From Eutreptiella sp. 'Long Island Sound 2002' (lineage: Eukaryota > Euglenozoa > Euglenophyceae > Eutreptiales > Eutreptiaceae), in assembly GCA_964036045.1 (NCBI GenBank), contig OZ038388.1, positions 1,497,501-1,561,500 on the forward strand: a stretch of 64,000 nt of DNA. Direction: 5' to 3'. Below the pieces are notes generated by a model. It saw nothing but the letters and a program-made list of their open reading frames with translations, was not told the origin of the DNA and ran no database searches. The position numbers and the translations under genes are program-made. Below are positions 21,439 to 33,588 of the stretch, piece after piece; the stretch's first letter is position 1, and each line of letters begins with the position of its first letter.

Positions 21439-22906
21439 CACCTCGCAGAGGTTGTTAGATCAAAGCCAGGCAAGCGCATATAGGGGAAAACGCCACATAC
21501 CCCCCCATTTTGGGCCTTTTTGGGCCTATTCGCGTACCCTACCCCAAGGGGTTGAATTGTTAGTTTTACCTCTTGTAAAATCATTATTTTAGCCAATAAA
21601 TGCATCCCCAGTGAGTTTTTGGTCCGGACCCCCCCATGAGTTTTTGGTCCGGACCCCCCCCCCCCCACTTGAGACCCACTTTTTGGAGCTTCCGAGAGAG
21701 GTGGGGGGGGTGGGGGGGTCAAAAAATGTCGAAAAAATGACCCCCCCCCTTTTTTTGGGTCGAAAACCTTGCATCTTTTGGTTATTTTCAATTTTGAGCC
21801 GAAAAAGTGCTCCCAGGTCCTAACTCCATGGGGTTTGTATGGGGCGGAGTGGGACGAGCGCTGCTGCAGATTATGCATTTTTCAGCTATTTTTGCTATGT
21901 TGGCGGTTTTGGCGACCTCGGTGACCCTGTGGTACCCACTTTGAGGGGTGTGAGTGGGGATGTTGTGATAGTATATGCCTATTAGGATACGAATGGACGT
22001 TTTTTTGCAGTCTCTAGCCTTGCTGAGAGCCAGTCACAACCCGTGCCAAAGACGTGAAATGGCTGTTTTCCACCAACAATGGCTCACATGATTGAATGGG
22101 CCAATGCACAACCTGCTTAAGCAGTTTTTCACCCTGGGCAGCTCGAAAATTGAAGTTTTCAAAACTTCTTTTTTTGATACCATGATCACCTACAATGACC
22201 ATCCAACCTATGTAAAGCATGTTTTAGCCCATATTTACGTGTTTGGGTATTAGGTCCGGGGGTGGGGGGGGGGGGCTCCCAAGGGATGGGTACACAACCT
22301 GCTTAAGCAGCTTTTCACCCTGGGCAGCTCAACAGTCGAAGTTTTTGAAACTTATTTTTATGATATAAAACCTGCATAAGCAGGTTGTGTACCAATCCTC
22401 TGGGAGACCCCCCCCCCCCCTCCGTGCGCCCAATACCCAAATAGAGTGAAAAACACATGAATACGGCCTGAAACATGCTTTACATAGCTTGGATGATCAC
22501 CTTAAGTGATGATGGTATCAGAAAAATAAGTTTCGGAAACTTCGATTTTTGAGCTACCCAGGGTGAAAAACGGCATGAGCAGGTTGTGTACCAATCCCTT
22601 GGGAGACACCCCCTCCCCCCCCCCCCCCCCGTGCGCCCAATACCCAAATACGGTGAAAAACACGTAAATACGGCCTAAAACATGCGTTACATACCTTGGA
22701 TGGTCATTTTAGGTGATCACACACCCTGGGCAGCTCAAAACCGAAGTTTTCGAACTTTATTCTTTTGATATTGTGATCCCCTAAAATGACCATCCAAGAT
22801 ACGTAAAGCATGTTTTAGCCCGTATTTATGTAGTTTTTACCCTATTTTGTGTATTTTGTGTTTGGGGTAGATTCTCTGCGAGGTGGACTTGCCGAAGGCA
22901 ATAGAA
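21439..22906 (+). mobile_element. Family A terminal-hairpin element with internal inversion
   Basis: The head CACCTCGCAGAGG follows T at 21438 and the end AGAA at 22906 precedes T. The order is: head, C-tract/G-tract block, unique block (21750-22080), repeat units. From about 22372 to 22712 the repeat units run in the opposite orientation (GCAGGTTGTGTACCAATC instead of its complement), then the original orientation resumes to the tail. A GAGTTTTTGGTCCGGAC unit is also duplicated near 21613-21658. Confidence 0.85.
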
Positions 22907-23051
22907 TTTTGCTGTGTGTAGCGCCTGGTTGCTTTCTTCATAGCGTGGTGCGCATTTTGTGGGTTGCGTGTGCATCAATCAAAAAAATTTTCCGTCAAGG
23001 ACCTTGGGCCTCCTCCCCTTTCCTGCCCCATTTGTCTTTTGCCCTTCACAG

Positions 23052-23354
23052 CATTACATGCAGCACTACATGCAGCAGTACACTCCACAGCAGCCCCACT
23101 ACCAACATCAACGCCAGCATCAACACCAGCATCAACATCAGCCTCAACATCAGCATCAGCATCAACATCAGCAGTTGCAGACGTTTCGCCAGCCGTCAGC
23201 TCAGACCCCCTTCAGCACAGCTCCGGCACTGACTGGTCTGCCTCCCTCTAAGGCACAACCAGACACACTCAGGCACCCGAAGGGCCAGGGACTCGAGGAC
23301 ATGGGCCCAGGACTGGGACGGCCCAAGAGGGATCGGTCCTCTGATAGTGAATAG
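23052..23354 (+). CDS. Putative terminal exon of a Gln/His-rich protein (exon c)
   Basis: The acceptor TTCACAG ends at 23051. The exon opens in phase 0 with alternating Gln/His/Tyr codons (CAG/CAT repeats, about 23052-23185), then a Pro/Ala/Thr segment, and ends with a basic-acidic KRDRSSDSE tail at a TAG stop (23352-23354). Phase fits exon b at 18207-18359. Polyglutamine-histidine tracts occur in many regulatory proteins, but no domain identifies this one. Confidence 0.45.
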   Translation, partial: HYMQHYMQQYTPQQPHYQHQRQHQHQHQHQPQHQHQHQHQQLQTFRQPSAQTPFSTAPALTGLPPSKAQPDTLRHPKGQGLEDMGPGLGRPKRDRSSDSE

Positions 23355-23580
23355 GTGGATGACGCCAGACGCAGTCCAGTCGATGGTGAGCTGAGAGATG
23401 GGTTGTATATATGTTGACTCATGATGAAACACCGTCCCTGCAGGGGTTGCAGTCAAAGCTGATGGCACGAACGTGTGATTCAATGTTGGTGTTCCACGGG
23501 GTGTGTTCGGGGTTTGAGATAGCCTGCCAAAAGTGGCCCAAAACTCTGACAGTGCCCATTCTGTGCATTCCCATTTGCAG

Positions 23581-23780
23581 AAGTGTGCATGCCGGCTGTG
23601 TCCCAGGATCAGTTTGTGTCCTGCGTGGATCCCCCGGATCCCGTGGGCGTGTATCCAGTTTACGTGCGTATTACACACAAGCCCCGTGCCGGCAAGCCCC
23701 CTTCAAGCCTCACAGCCTGGGTTGGGCCGAAAGTTAGGCACGATGGAGGCAGTGCAGCAGTGCAGTCATCGGGGCAGAAA
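23581..23780 (+). CDS. Putative exon, unknown product
   Basis: A good acceptor (CCATTTGCAG ending at 23580) and donor (AAA|GTAAAG at 23781) bound an open frame with balanced composition (PVGVYPVYVRITHKPRAG and a Gly/Ser/Ala segment). It ends in phase 0. The next candidate exon at 24256 needs a different phase, so an intermediate exon or another boundary is required. No family recognised. Confidence 0.35.
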
Positions 23781-24255
23781 GTAAAGGTGGGCTGTGGTAT
23801 CGATTGTCCACTCTCACCAAACTCCATCATTTACACCACTGTGCGAGACCCCTGGCGTACTCCTGCAAAGCTAGCAGCCCAAGCGCTTGATCGCAAAGCG
23901 GATAACCCGGTCCAAAAGGAAAGGACCGCAGTAATGAAAACATCCGGCTGTTTTCGCCTGTTGTTTTCTTCACCTTTGTGATTCCCCTCGCACCTTCCCC
24001 CATCTCGAGGCACGCCCCCACACAACACAACGTTAAGCCAGAAGTACCAACCCTAAAACATCATTGATTTTATGGTTCACCCCCCTCCTTGCCTACAGTT
24101 GTATTTTGGAGGTTCAAGGCACTTCACCTTTTGTGTGCTGTGTTGGACAACGGTACACACAATGGACCACAGCCACTCTAGTGTACAAGAGAGGGGTAGA
24201 GCTGTAGAGGGGAAGGGGAGGTCATGCCTTTGGGATCCGCCTCTTGACTTTGCAG

Positions 24256-24504
24256 CCGCATAGCGGGCAACGTGTGGAACAATGCCCCTCCTTTGACGAA
24301 TGCATTGCACAATGTTGATGCCTACAGCATTTGCGTTGGAGCTAGATTTCAAGTCAAATTCACAGTCAGGAGAATCCGAACTCCAGCTGCAACCCAAGAC
24401 AATGTATCCTTTGGGAAGACTGATCACTGTTCAAAGAAAGGGAGAAAGATGTCAAGCCGATGTTCCACTCCCACTGCAATGACACTCAAAAAGTATTGCC
24501 GGTG
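24256..24504 (+). CDS. Putative terminal exon, basic
   Basis: It follows a CTTTGCAG acceptor and is open for 82 codons to TGA at 24502-24504. The C-terminal half is Lys/Arg/Ser/Thr-rich. The family C element begins only six bases after the stop, so that element sits at the 3' end of this possible gene. Confidence 0.3.
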
Positions 24505-24510
24505 ACGAAT

Positions 24511-24825
24511 CACCTTGAAGGGAGGTTGTTAGATCAAGCGCAAGTTGGTGACAAGGGGAATGCGTATAAACCCATGGGGAGCCATGATGCTAACCTAGTA
24601 AGTGTATACTGTCCTAACCACAAGATTGCTGTTGTTGAGGGTGATTAGTGGCACCTGAAAATTTTCGCAAATTTGACTTTTTCCAAAGCCCTTCTGTCGC
24701 CTTTGGGATGGGTGTGGGTGATCATTGGTTGACAATACGGGTACTCTAGCACCCATGGGGACCCACATAGTAGCTGCTGGGCTTTTCTCTCATCTCTTTT
24801 CGAGGTCCCTTGCCAAAGGCAGCAG
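24511..24825 (+). mobile_element. Family C terminal-hairpin element, short complete copy
   Basis: The head CACCTTGAAGGGAGG with GTTGTTAGATCAAGC follows T at 24510. The tail CTCTTTTCGAGGTCCCTTGCCAAAGGCAGCAG precedes T, given here as its parts: a TTTTCGAGG hairpin, a TTGCCAAAGGCA hairpin and GCAG. The interior holds one copy of the family C repeat with GACAATACGGGTACT, also seen twice at 57.4-57.8 kb. Length is 315 bp, with no coding. Confidence 0.75.
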
Positions 24826-25597
24826 TTTTTGGTGAGAGACTTTTGCAGCTCTCAAAACTGATAGAAGAAGAAGAGGAAGATAGGTTGGTGGCAAAGGGGG
24901 CTGGTGAGCCAAAAAGGGCAAGAAATTGGCGGGTAGGCGCCTCCAGTGTCATCAGTTGTTGAAGTCTTCCATACCTAGTCTGGGTGGTCCATGCTGAGCA
25001 TTGCAGCAGGTGGGCTGCTTCTTGCACATCTGGCTTCAGTGGAATTGCCTTTCTACGGGTGTGGGGAAGGCATCCTCTTCGGAAATAATTATTCGTGCAC
25101 AAGCCTGCGTACGGCATACACGTGAGATACAAGTGCTCATTGTGTTGCGGTGAGCTGGGTGCGAATGGTGTAAGTGTGGTGTGGTGTGGTGTTGGTGTGC
25201 ATATATGTGGAGATATGTGTGTCTTGTGGTTGTGTGTGTGTGTGTGTGTGTGAACACGAAAACAACTACTCTCTGTCTGGTGTTCTTGTTCTCTTTGGAT
25301 AAATCCCTCCTTCAAGGCTGCACATCTGGGATGAGAACCTGAAAACCTTAAAACATAAAGACAGCTGGCCCGGCGGAAGCACGAAGCCACCACCCCACTT
25401 CCAGGGTGGTCCTGGGGCAGCAAGCCAGGTTCTCGCCCAAAGTGCATATCGCACTGCTCGAGGGGCTCACAGGGATGCACCCCTCTGGCGAGCAGAGGCT
25501 GCACCAAAGGGGAGCGACCCAGCCCGAGGATGCCAGTTTGGCCATACGGGCATATTTGGAGAGCTACCTGGTCAAATGGTGTACCCCATTCAAACGT

Positions 25598-25637
<40 letters not shown>

Positions 25638-26212
25638 TCACACAAAACCAAAGTGTGAAAACACCAAAACATAAGTGCGAAGGAGAAGCACTCTCACTCT
25701 GGGACGGATGTTCTAGAGTACAGGGGATGCCCCTGCGAAGCCTGCGAATAGTGGGAAAGGCCAGGAGTGCGCATTGGTCTGATGGTTTATTGATTGGCTT
25801 GGGCTGCAGGCAGAAAGTGACCAAGTCAATGGCACTCGTACGTGTTCAGATTTGCTGCACAACACAGATATAACCCGACCTGGCTGAAAGGTACTTGAGC
25901 AATCTGGCGAAACCCCAAGAATTGGGACGTGCTCAATATTAAGCCCAGTACAGCCCAGACACATCCTACAGCAACACATGAGATATTGACTGTAATGCAC
26001 GGCTGCATCAAATCTCCTGGTACCAGGAGGGGCAAAATTTGGGCGCGGGGAAAAGTTGTTTGGACAAATTTCGAAGGCCTCCCTCGTACCAAATATTTCC
26101 TTCAATTTTAAGGATTCTTTGTGCCATATTGAGCCAGAAGGTGCCATAACGACACCTTTTTTTTTTTCACTATGACATGCACACTCTGATGTTACAGTTC
26201 TGCTAGATCGTG

Positions 26213-26284
26213 ATGTAGCTTAGTTGGTAGTTGCGCTGGGTTCTGGGTATAAGGGTCCTGGGTTCAAACCCAGCTTAGGGTATA
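26213..26284 (+). repeat. tRNA-like SINE head or tRNA relic
   Basis: An A-box-like TAGCTTAGTTGGTAG (about 26218-26232) and a B-box-like GGGTTCAAACCC (about 26264-26275, with a T-arm-like stem) are correctly spaced for a type 2 RNA polymerase III promoter. No proper anticodon or acceptor stem can be formed. It is flanked by related ~28-bp repeats (about 26088 and 26381, CCAAAT.TTTCCTTCA.TT). This is probably a SINE copy. Confidence 0.45.
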
Positions 26285-28149
26285 TTTTTTGCTTCGCTTT
26301 TTTTGGCCTAACAGCAACCATCCAGAGCCCAGCCGGAATCCACAATGAACATCCACTAGGAAGTAGCAGCAAGGGGCCGCATACCAAATTTTTCCTTCAT
26401 TTCTAAGGAGCAATACCAAATTTTTACCCCTTTAATTTTGGTCATCCGAAAAAAAAACCTCTTAGATTAAAGCCCCTCCTGGTAGCAACAGACCACAGCC
26501 CAACATCTTTCTCTTGCCACAAACAGCAACGAACCAGTCACGCAAATGGACTTCCGCAAGCACTTAACCACCCCAGAACAAAGTAGGCTTCAAAGTAGAA
26601 GCTGGTGCAATGTGCAATGAATATGCACATATTGGGCAAGTCTTTTCCAAGTAAATCCCATGTGCATGATACTGCACAATACTGCACTGTGCTACACACC
26701 CTTGACCATGCACCATATGGTGCCCTATTTTTATGTATATAGTTGTCTGCCCCCTTCTGCAGCAAAATCAGTAGGAGGACCAATTAAAATCATCAACGAT
26801 GACACCACCACTGTAATGGACTGGGTCAGATCGAGTCAGACCATCAGTAAATGTGCGCTCTGGTTGGCAGATAAGTGACAGACTGCATTTGGTACCCAAC
26901 CACTGCAGCTCGACCTGATATTGGTTTAAATCTCTGCAGCGTGTCTTTTTATTTTGCAGATGCACTGTCTCAGCGGCACATTTGGATTCTGCTTGAGTTG
27001 ACAATGAACACATGCAGGGACTGGCAAAAGGAGTCACATTTTCCTTAGGATAATGTGTTGGAGCTTACGGTCAAACACCGTTGATCACCCACCCTGCATT
27101 CTGGCACAGGCCTTGCAGATAATGGTCAACCGATGGCCGTTGGTGACAGGGAATTGACCATAATTAGTGGGTGGCTGACAGTAATGGCTGGTTTTCGGGC
27201 GCTTTCTTCAGGGTGACCGAGCCCAGCAGTAGCTTGTGCTGCACCGGACAATTTTGGGGTGTCGTCCAAGATGATAGTGGGTGTCTCACTTCATTTACCT
27301 GACCAGTAACTTCCTGTCTGACCCAGCAATCCATTTTCCGAAAAGAGCTTCCTTTTGGCTGATTAGATGCTCGTCAGCGAGAGTCAATTTGCTCTGTTGT
27401 GCTACACATCCTGGTTTAAATCAGGGCATATTGTGGGATACCTTGGAACTCCACCCTGCAGGGGGGGTGTTTAAGTATAGGTCCAGACCCCCCACCCCCA
27501 CCCCCAAATGGCCGCGGCTACAGACATTGCTTGTGCTGTCGCTGAACTTCGGTGCATGGTGATAATGCCATAAGACATGACACTCCTTGAGGGTAGATCA
27601 AGCTTATAGTCAACAGAGAACACCTGCTGGTTTGGTTCAGAGCACACTCACTGTGTGGGACCTTTGTTTGTACTATATGCACTACTATTTGAACCAGGCT
27701 GTCGCTTGAGAGCTCACTTGGGACCAGGTGTGCCAGAACAAAAAAAAGGTACTTCGGTGCATGGTGAAGGTTTCATTGCCTTGCAGACCCCTAGGGATAC
27801 GCCCATGGGGAACAGCAGTGAATCTTTGTAAAATTTCCCAAAATCCCAGCCCCTCCTTTGTGTAGTGAAATTGCCCAGAGTTTCTTGGGGGCTTCAAATA
27901 TGCCCATAAAGGAAACCAGATATTTCTTCGAAAATTTGCGAAAAACTTCAACAAAAATTCCAAAGTTTCGAAATCTCCCCCATCTATATGTAGTCCAAAT
28001 GCTGAGAATTTCATGTGGAATTCAAATGTGCCAAAAACCCTGCAATTTTTTTTGACCCCCCGCCCCCGCCCCCCCCCACCCCCTTCTTCAGGTGTTGTGT
28101 TCTGGTGTTCCGAATTGCCCTCCATGGTAAGGTGAGACTTCCTGCAAAC

Positions 28150-28345
28150 TATACCCTGGCAGATGCCTTTGAATGCGTCCCAGCACTTGCCTTGCGCTGC
28201 ACCTGGCAGATGCCCTTGGACTGCACCTTGATATATGCCCTTGAACTGCACCCTGGCAGATAATTTCAGCTGCACAATGGCCTTTGAGCTCACTTGAGGT
28301 CAACAGCTCCTGGCGGACGCCTTAACCCACACCCTGGCAGATTCC
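28150..28345 (+). repeat. ~30-bp degenerate repeat with CTGGCAGATGCC
   Basis: Six or more diverged units of GCACCCTGGCAGATGCCTT type follow one another. Confidence 0.55.
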
Positions 28346-29281
28346 GTGAAGCGCACTGCATCTTGTTTGCTGCGCCAACAAGATGTGTATGCAAGCCTCT
28401 GCCTGCGCTTGGGCCGCACTCTGCACGTCCCACGTACCCATTGCTTCATTTTGTACTGCCATACCATCATGTGGCAACGGGGACTTTCAGGTCCTGTTTT
28501 GCCTGTGTCACAAATAGATTCCTGCCCATTGACAATTTCCCTCAGTAAACCACCATGTTACCAAATTTTGCTTCCTACAGGGGCCCCTGTATTTAGCTGT
28601 CATCAGTCAAAGACCAACCACTGGCAGTGCACCAGCACCGACAGTAGTTGGCTATTTTTGAACAGCCGACCACTAGGACTCCACGACGTTTGTACATCAA
28701 AGTGTTAATGATCCAAATTTCGCAGTGCAATTTCTGACCCGCCGTTGACCTCTGCTAGTCATCGTGAGAACAGCGTCATATCTGCCAGTGTATTGATTAT
28801 GAACCAAGATTGCCATACATTGGGCTAAGCGACAGCACGTTTTTCATACCACACCCTATCCTGCACATTGAACAACTGTTGAAGGTTCTCTCCCTGGATC
28901 AGGATCTCTACAGGATCAGTGATCTGTGGACTGTTTTGCTAGGACACAAGACAACGATGGACAGTGGCCTTTGCAATAACAATGGCATCTACCATCCAAT
29001 TCTATACACAATGGCATCTACCATCCAATTCTATACACTCTGAACCCTCTTGGGACTCGTCCGCTACCTGCATGGGTCATAAGTATTGATAGTATTGATA
29101 CTTCTGGCATGATGTGATGCTTGAACATCCTGGGGCTGGTTTGATTCTTCGATAGATGTCTGGCTGGTGCATGCCTATGTAGGAGGTGGTGTGAAGGCAT
29201 CTCTCGGACGACTACAGGCCTGTCTCTAGGTATGGGGGGTGGCTTTTTTAGTTTGGTAGGCTTTGTGCTGTTTAGAGTAGT

Positions 29282-29788
29282 TTGTGCCATTTATGGGGGA
29301 TACGGCGCGCGGTGCATGGTCTTTTGGGTAGTGCAGCTGACATTTTTCCCATAATTCCCCCTTGTGCTTTTTCTCAGCACCTCACCGGCCCTGTAGCACT
29401 CCGCCCCCCCCCCCCCCCCAGTGAGCCTGTCTGCCGTGGCTACGGGATAGGGTGCCAAGCCAAGTTGCGATCGCTATCGCGATGGTGGACAATAGCGGAT
29501 TATGAAAGAGAAGGCCCCCCCTTTGCGCATCCTAGAGCGAGGGTAAGCACATTTGTTGGATGGAATGATGGGCATAGTTTCCTGTCTGCACGTTGGGAGC
29601 ATGTCTTGACGCAGTTGCATGCATGGGGTGTGTGCCGTGACACGTACCGGAAATATGGACATTCCCTTCCGGACCGCATCCAGAAATTGCATTGGATGGT
29701 GCCTGCCGTTGTGCACATCAAACAATTTCTGAATGTGAGGAACGTCCGTTACGAGCCAAGGAGAACGAGGAGTAGGCAAATGAATTGA
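29282..29788 (+). CDS. Unknown ORF, possibly the 3' part of a mobile-element gene
   Basis: The last two thirds of this 168-codon frame (from about 29460) have a coding-like composition rich in Trp, His, Arg and Tyr (WTIADYEREG, WEHVLTQLHAWGV, RKYGHSLPDRIQKLHWMVPA) and end in an Arg-rich tail. The first third runs through a C18 tract and is probably not coding; an acceptor near 29455 would be a better start. I recognise no family. Confidence 0.35.
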   Translation: MCHLWGIRRAVHGLLGSAADIFPIIPPCAFSQHLTGPVALRPPPPPSEPVCRGYGIGCQAKLRSLSRWWTIADYEREGPPFAHPRARVSTFVGWNDGHSFLSARWEHVLTQLHAWGVCRDTYRKYGHSLPDRIQKLHWMVPAVVHIKQFLNVRNVRYEPRRTRSRQMN

Positions 29789-32700
29789 TGCAACTACCTT
29801 GTGGAATGGGGCAATCCATGAGGTAGCCAAGCAAAACGTAAAACGGACGGAACGACTACGCGATGGGATTGGGCGCCCCATTGGGTGGTGAATCGAAACG
29901 CGAAACGGTGGAAACAAAGTACCTTTGGGCACCCGTGAGGTACTTGGCAAGCATTGTAAAGTGGTTGCATGCTTGCCCGGCTCTTTGGCGTTGGGCTGTG
30001 CTGGAGAGCGGATCCTTCTCCTTTCATCATCAACCAACGTCCCCTCCATGAGGGGGTGTGGGCGGCTACAACCACCATGCAACCGGTGAGGAGGATGGAG
30101 TGGAGGCCTCCGTTGTTGTATGCTTACCCCTTAGGCCACCGCGTCCTCGACAACCTGAAAAATCACTGAAATTGTTTGAGACTACAATGGAAAGAACGCA
30201 CGCAGTGCGCACGTATCTCCCTCGTGGTCCTCCAAGTGTTTCGGTTTGGGGTGTGTGCAGGGTCAAGGGATTGTGTGGAGGGATCCAAGGTGACCAAGGC
30301 AAAATTGACTCCGATAGAGTGCCAGTAGGAATGTATGGTTTGCTGCTTCCATGGAACCCTGCAATGAGCAGTGATTGATTTGATTGAAGTTATTCATGGC
30401 ACAAGTGCAGAGGGCAGCATGCTGTGGGGACCTCTCTGGAATAGTGTAGGGAAGTGGTGAAAGTGAAGTGTTTAATGAGCTTCTGTTGTTTGTGGCAATG
30501 CTGGGCAGTTCATTTGATTGTCTTGGTAATGGCTCCGTACCGCAAAAATTTTGCACAACTACCCTGCTACATAATCCATAAAGGTCCGTGTTGGTAATGG
30601 CAATGGAATTCAGTTAAGTACGCATTTCGAGGATCAGTTTTGAGAAAAAGAGGCCCGCAGTGATCCACCACCCATTTTGCAACCTAAATATCTCAAAACT
30701 GGTGGTGTTTATGACATCAACACGACGTGCTCAATGCGACCGGAGGGGCACACCCTTGGGCAAGCGGCGAAGCCCCGTCCAAAGTGGTGCAGCCCTTTGC
30801 CGTTGGCCAGGGGGCAAGCCAACTCGCATTTTGGGTGGGCTGCATAACTTGGAAAAATGTACGGGCTCAGAATTTTGAGTTTTCAGCCCGTGCCGTGCGG
30901 GTTGCCAGCATGAGGGGCCTAGAGGAAGCAGATGCTGGCGCGGGGGAGGGGGAGGTCACCCCTGCCCTGTTTTGGGGGGCTTCCTACTGCTAGAGGGCTG
31001 GATGGCGAGGAGGAGGCTCCACGGGGAGCTCTCAGGCTGGAAAGCCCACATCTGTTGCGCCCTACTGCTTCTTATTGCGTCTTACTGCGCTGCCTAGGTG
31101 AGCGTACGTGCTTCTGACTATGAAAAGCGCTAACAGACTGTCCAAGGGATTTCACAAAAATACTGTGGACGCACCACTCCCCCCCCCCCCCCCCACTAAT
31201 AGTACAGCACCCATATCAAAGTCTCACCACCATTCAGGGGTTGACAATGTGGTCGGTGGTTAGGGCACAATGAGTACTTCACCGCACTAGCTCCTCCTCA
31301 ATGACAATGTGCAACCTTGTTGCCAGCTGTTTGTTACACACAGCCTTCAGCACACTGCTTGGCCAAGTAATGGATTGCTCCTTCACATTTGTGCTGTCTC
31401 CCTCCCCGGACCAGATGGGTGGTGGGGTTCAACGGGGCCGCTGGTGCATGTGCAGCAAGAAAAACGGAAGAATGAGTGAAAACAGCAGTGTGCCATGCAC
31501 AGAGAACGCAATACGGAGGAAGGAAGTCAATACTGAGGTGGAAAAAGTCGCTGTACGCCATGGACTTGGCAGCACTGCCATCACAACTCTGATGTTGAGG
31601 AGGGTTGGGGGAGTACGGGGCATGCAGGTTTGGAGTTTTCAGAGTTACAGGGCTGCAAACGCTTTTTCAGGTGATGCACTGTGGCTGCATCACCCTGGAA
31701 AATATCCTCCACAACAGACCATTTCTCCTTCAGGAGCTGAGCGGTGATACATCACGGAGGAGGAGCTAGTGTTTGCGGGGCTCATAGGGAAATGTGAAAA
31801 ACGGAAAACTCTGTCTCCTCCTGAGACCCATCCACGAAAAGTACATCCCAACTATTGTTCGTCATGTGCTGAATAACATTCCGCATGTCTGGCAGCAAAG
31901 CCGGCCTTTTGTCCCCTTCTGGCATCAACAGTTTCCCCTTAGGCATTGGAGTAGCCACACCCCGTGAGAAGGTGGGCTCATCAGTGAACACATTTGTCGC
32001 TGGACGCACTGCTGTAGGTTATGGCATCTATGCATTGCTTCCACCTCTTAGAATGAAGTTTCTGACTCGGAGGCCCATGTCTCCAGGACTGCCAACCAGG
32101 TCTCCACAAAGTTGAATATGACTGGTGACTCGCCTCTGAAGAGTGTTTGGCAGGGGGGTTCAGGCCATGGCAAGCTGGCGAAGCCCGCTCACCGAAGGCA
32201 CTTGAGAAGTCTCTCGGAATCAAGGATCAGAACTGTCCAATGCTACGATTGTCCCACAAGGCGGTGTGGTAGCGGACATGACACATAGTGAGGATAGCCT
32301 GATTCTGATACCAGAAAATGCAGTGGGAACTGCCACGCCTGTAGGCATCCCAGTGTGCTACTGGAGCACACTGCAGGAGGTTGCACTGGGTCCTGTTGGG
32401 AGGTGAGTCCAGTGGGTGCCTTCACACATGGGGATCGACGGCGATGCAGCAGTGGATGAGTGCACGTGAGATGGGGCTGACAAGTCGGTGTACAACAGAG
32501 GGGGCCGATCCTGGTCAGGACCCGACCCCAAAGGGGGGGGGGTCCCCCCCCTCTACAGACCCCAAAATGGTTGTACAGATCAATGGGTTTTGTGGGCACT
32601 GGAGATTTTGTTTTAGGCATACGGCAGGGGGAAATTTTTTTGTTTGACCCTATGTGTCTGTACTCAAAATACTTAGAATTTTGTGGAGAATTCAAAAATG

Positions 32701-33081
32701 GCTGAAAAGCACAAAAAAGGAGTTTGACCCCGACCCAGCCTCCGGGTCGGACCTTGCCTGATGGGAGCCTGAGTTGATGCGCAATCCCACTTGCGCATAT
32801 TCAAAATGATCAGGATCCGGTGGTCAAAAAGCGTGCGCGGTCACCACGCAGCCTAGTAAATGTCCATAATGGCATTGAGGGAGTATTGCCTGTGCCAATT
32901 TCGGCATGTATGATAGACCCCAGTTGCCTGGTGACAGGGTGACAGCAACTGGGAGTTTAGGCTCCAGCGGGACTAGCGGGAAATCGCGTTATGGCCATAC
33001 AAATGTTGGGAGAAATATGCAACAGTCAGTAGCCCAGCAAAATGCTTTGCAGGCAATGTTGTCGATTTTGTTGTCATAATC
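29789..33081. other. No recognised gene
   Basis: Several open frames of 70-150 codons lie on both strands (for example 31301-31747 on +), none with a motif I can support. C or G homopolymers lie near 31178-31194 and 32533. This would be the 5' flank of the trmB gene, but no promoter element is identified. Confidence 0.35.
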
Positions 33082-33235
33082 ATGTCTGAGGCAGTTACCA
33101 GTGTGCCTGAGGAGTCTGAGGAGCGAAGCGACACAAACCGCAACACAGATTCCAGCAAGCGGAGTCGCGATGTGCCTGAGGATGCAGAGGAAGATGGGTC
33201 CCCTCCATGCAAGAAATTGGCAGAAGATAATGCAG
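33082..33235 (+). CDS. trmB: trmB exon 1: acidic N-terminal extension
   Basis: The ATG at 33082 opens a 51-codon exon ending GCA G|GTGTG. It is rich in Glu, Asp, Ser and Arg, with small basic clusters (SKRSR, CKK). The leftover G combines with AA at 37004 to make a Glu codon, giving a smooth run into the equally acidic SSSEDED segment of exon 2. Such an extension is not part of the catalytic domain and could direct localisation or be phosphorylated. An upstream AG at about 33050-33051 means a 5' UTR exon boundary could lie just before the ATG. Assignment to this gene rests on phase and composition. Confidence 0.6.
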
Positions 33236-33588
33236 GTGTGTTGTAGGACAGATAAAACTGGAGTAAAATGTACAGTTTGAAATTGTTGATACAGTCCTTA
33301 ATGTGTCCAAGTGTCGCCATTGACAGCGAAAAATTGGATGGTGTCTGGTGACTCGGAATGCAAGTGGCACCTTTTTAGGTGTTTTGACAGCATCAAGGCA
33401 AGGTAAGGGTGTGAGGGCATCCGCACATACAGTTGCAGTGTCATGACATCATCAGCAGCAAGTTAAGGGCGTCAGGAAAGGTAAAACACATCCCCCTCCC
33501 CCCCCCCCGTCCTGGGGGGGGGTCAAACGGGATTGGTACACAACCTGCTTATGCAGTTTTTCAGCCTCCACAGCTCAAAAATCGAAGT

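Larger units (their letters stand above)
24826..29281. other. Long stretch without certain genes; microsatellites and tRNA-like relic
   Basis: It contains (GT)n at 25230-25252, (CA)n at 25601-25635, a tRNA-like segment at 26213-26284, and a ~30-bp degenerate CCTGGCAGATGCC repeat at 28150-28345. A 308-codon minus-strand frame (24746-25672) spans both microsatellites and part of the family C element, so I do not regard it as a gene. On the + strand 24840-24960 an AG followed by an EEEEED-containing frame could be a small exon, unproven. Confidence 0.4.

Noticed and set aside
24746-25672. 308-codon minus-strand open frame
   Set aside because: It spans two CA/TG microsatellites and the tail of a family C element; there is no motif.
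26213-26284. Functional tRNA gene
   Set aside because: The A and B boxes are present but the anticodon arm and acceptor stem do not form.
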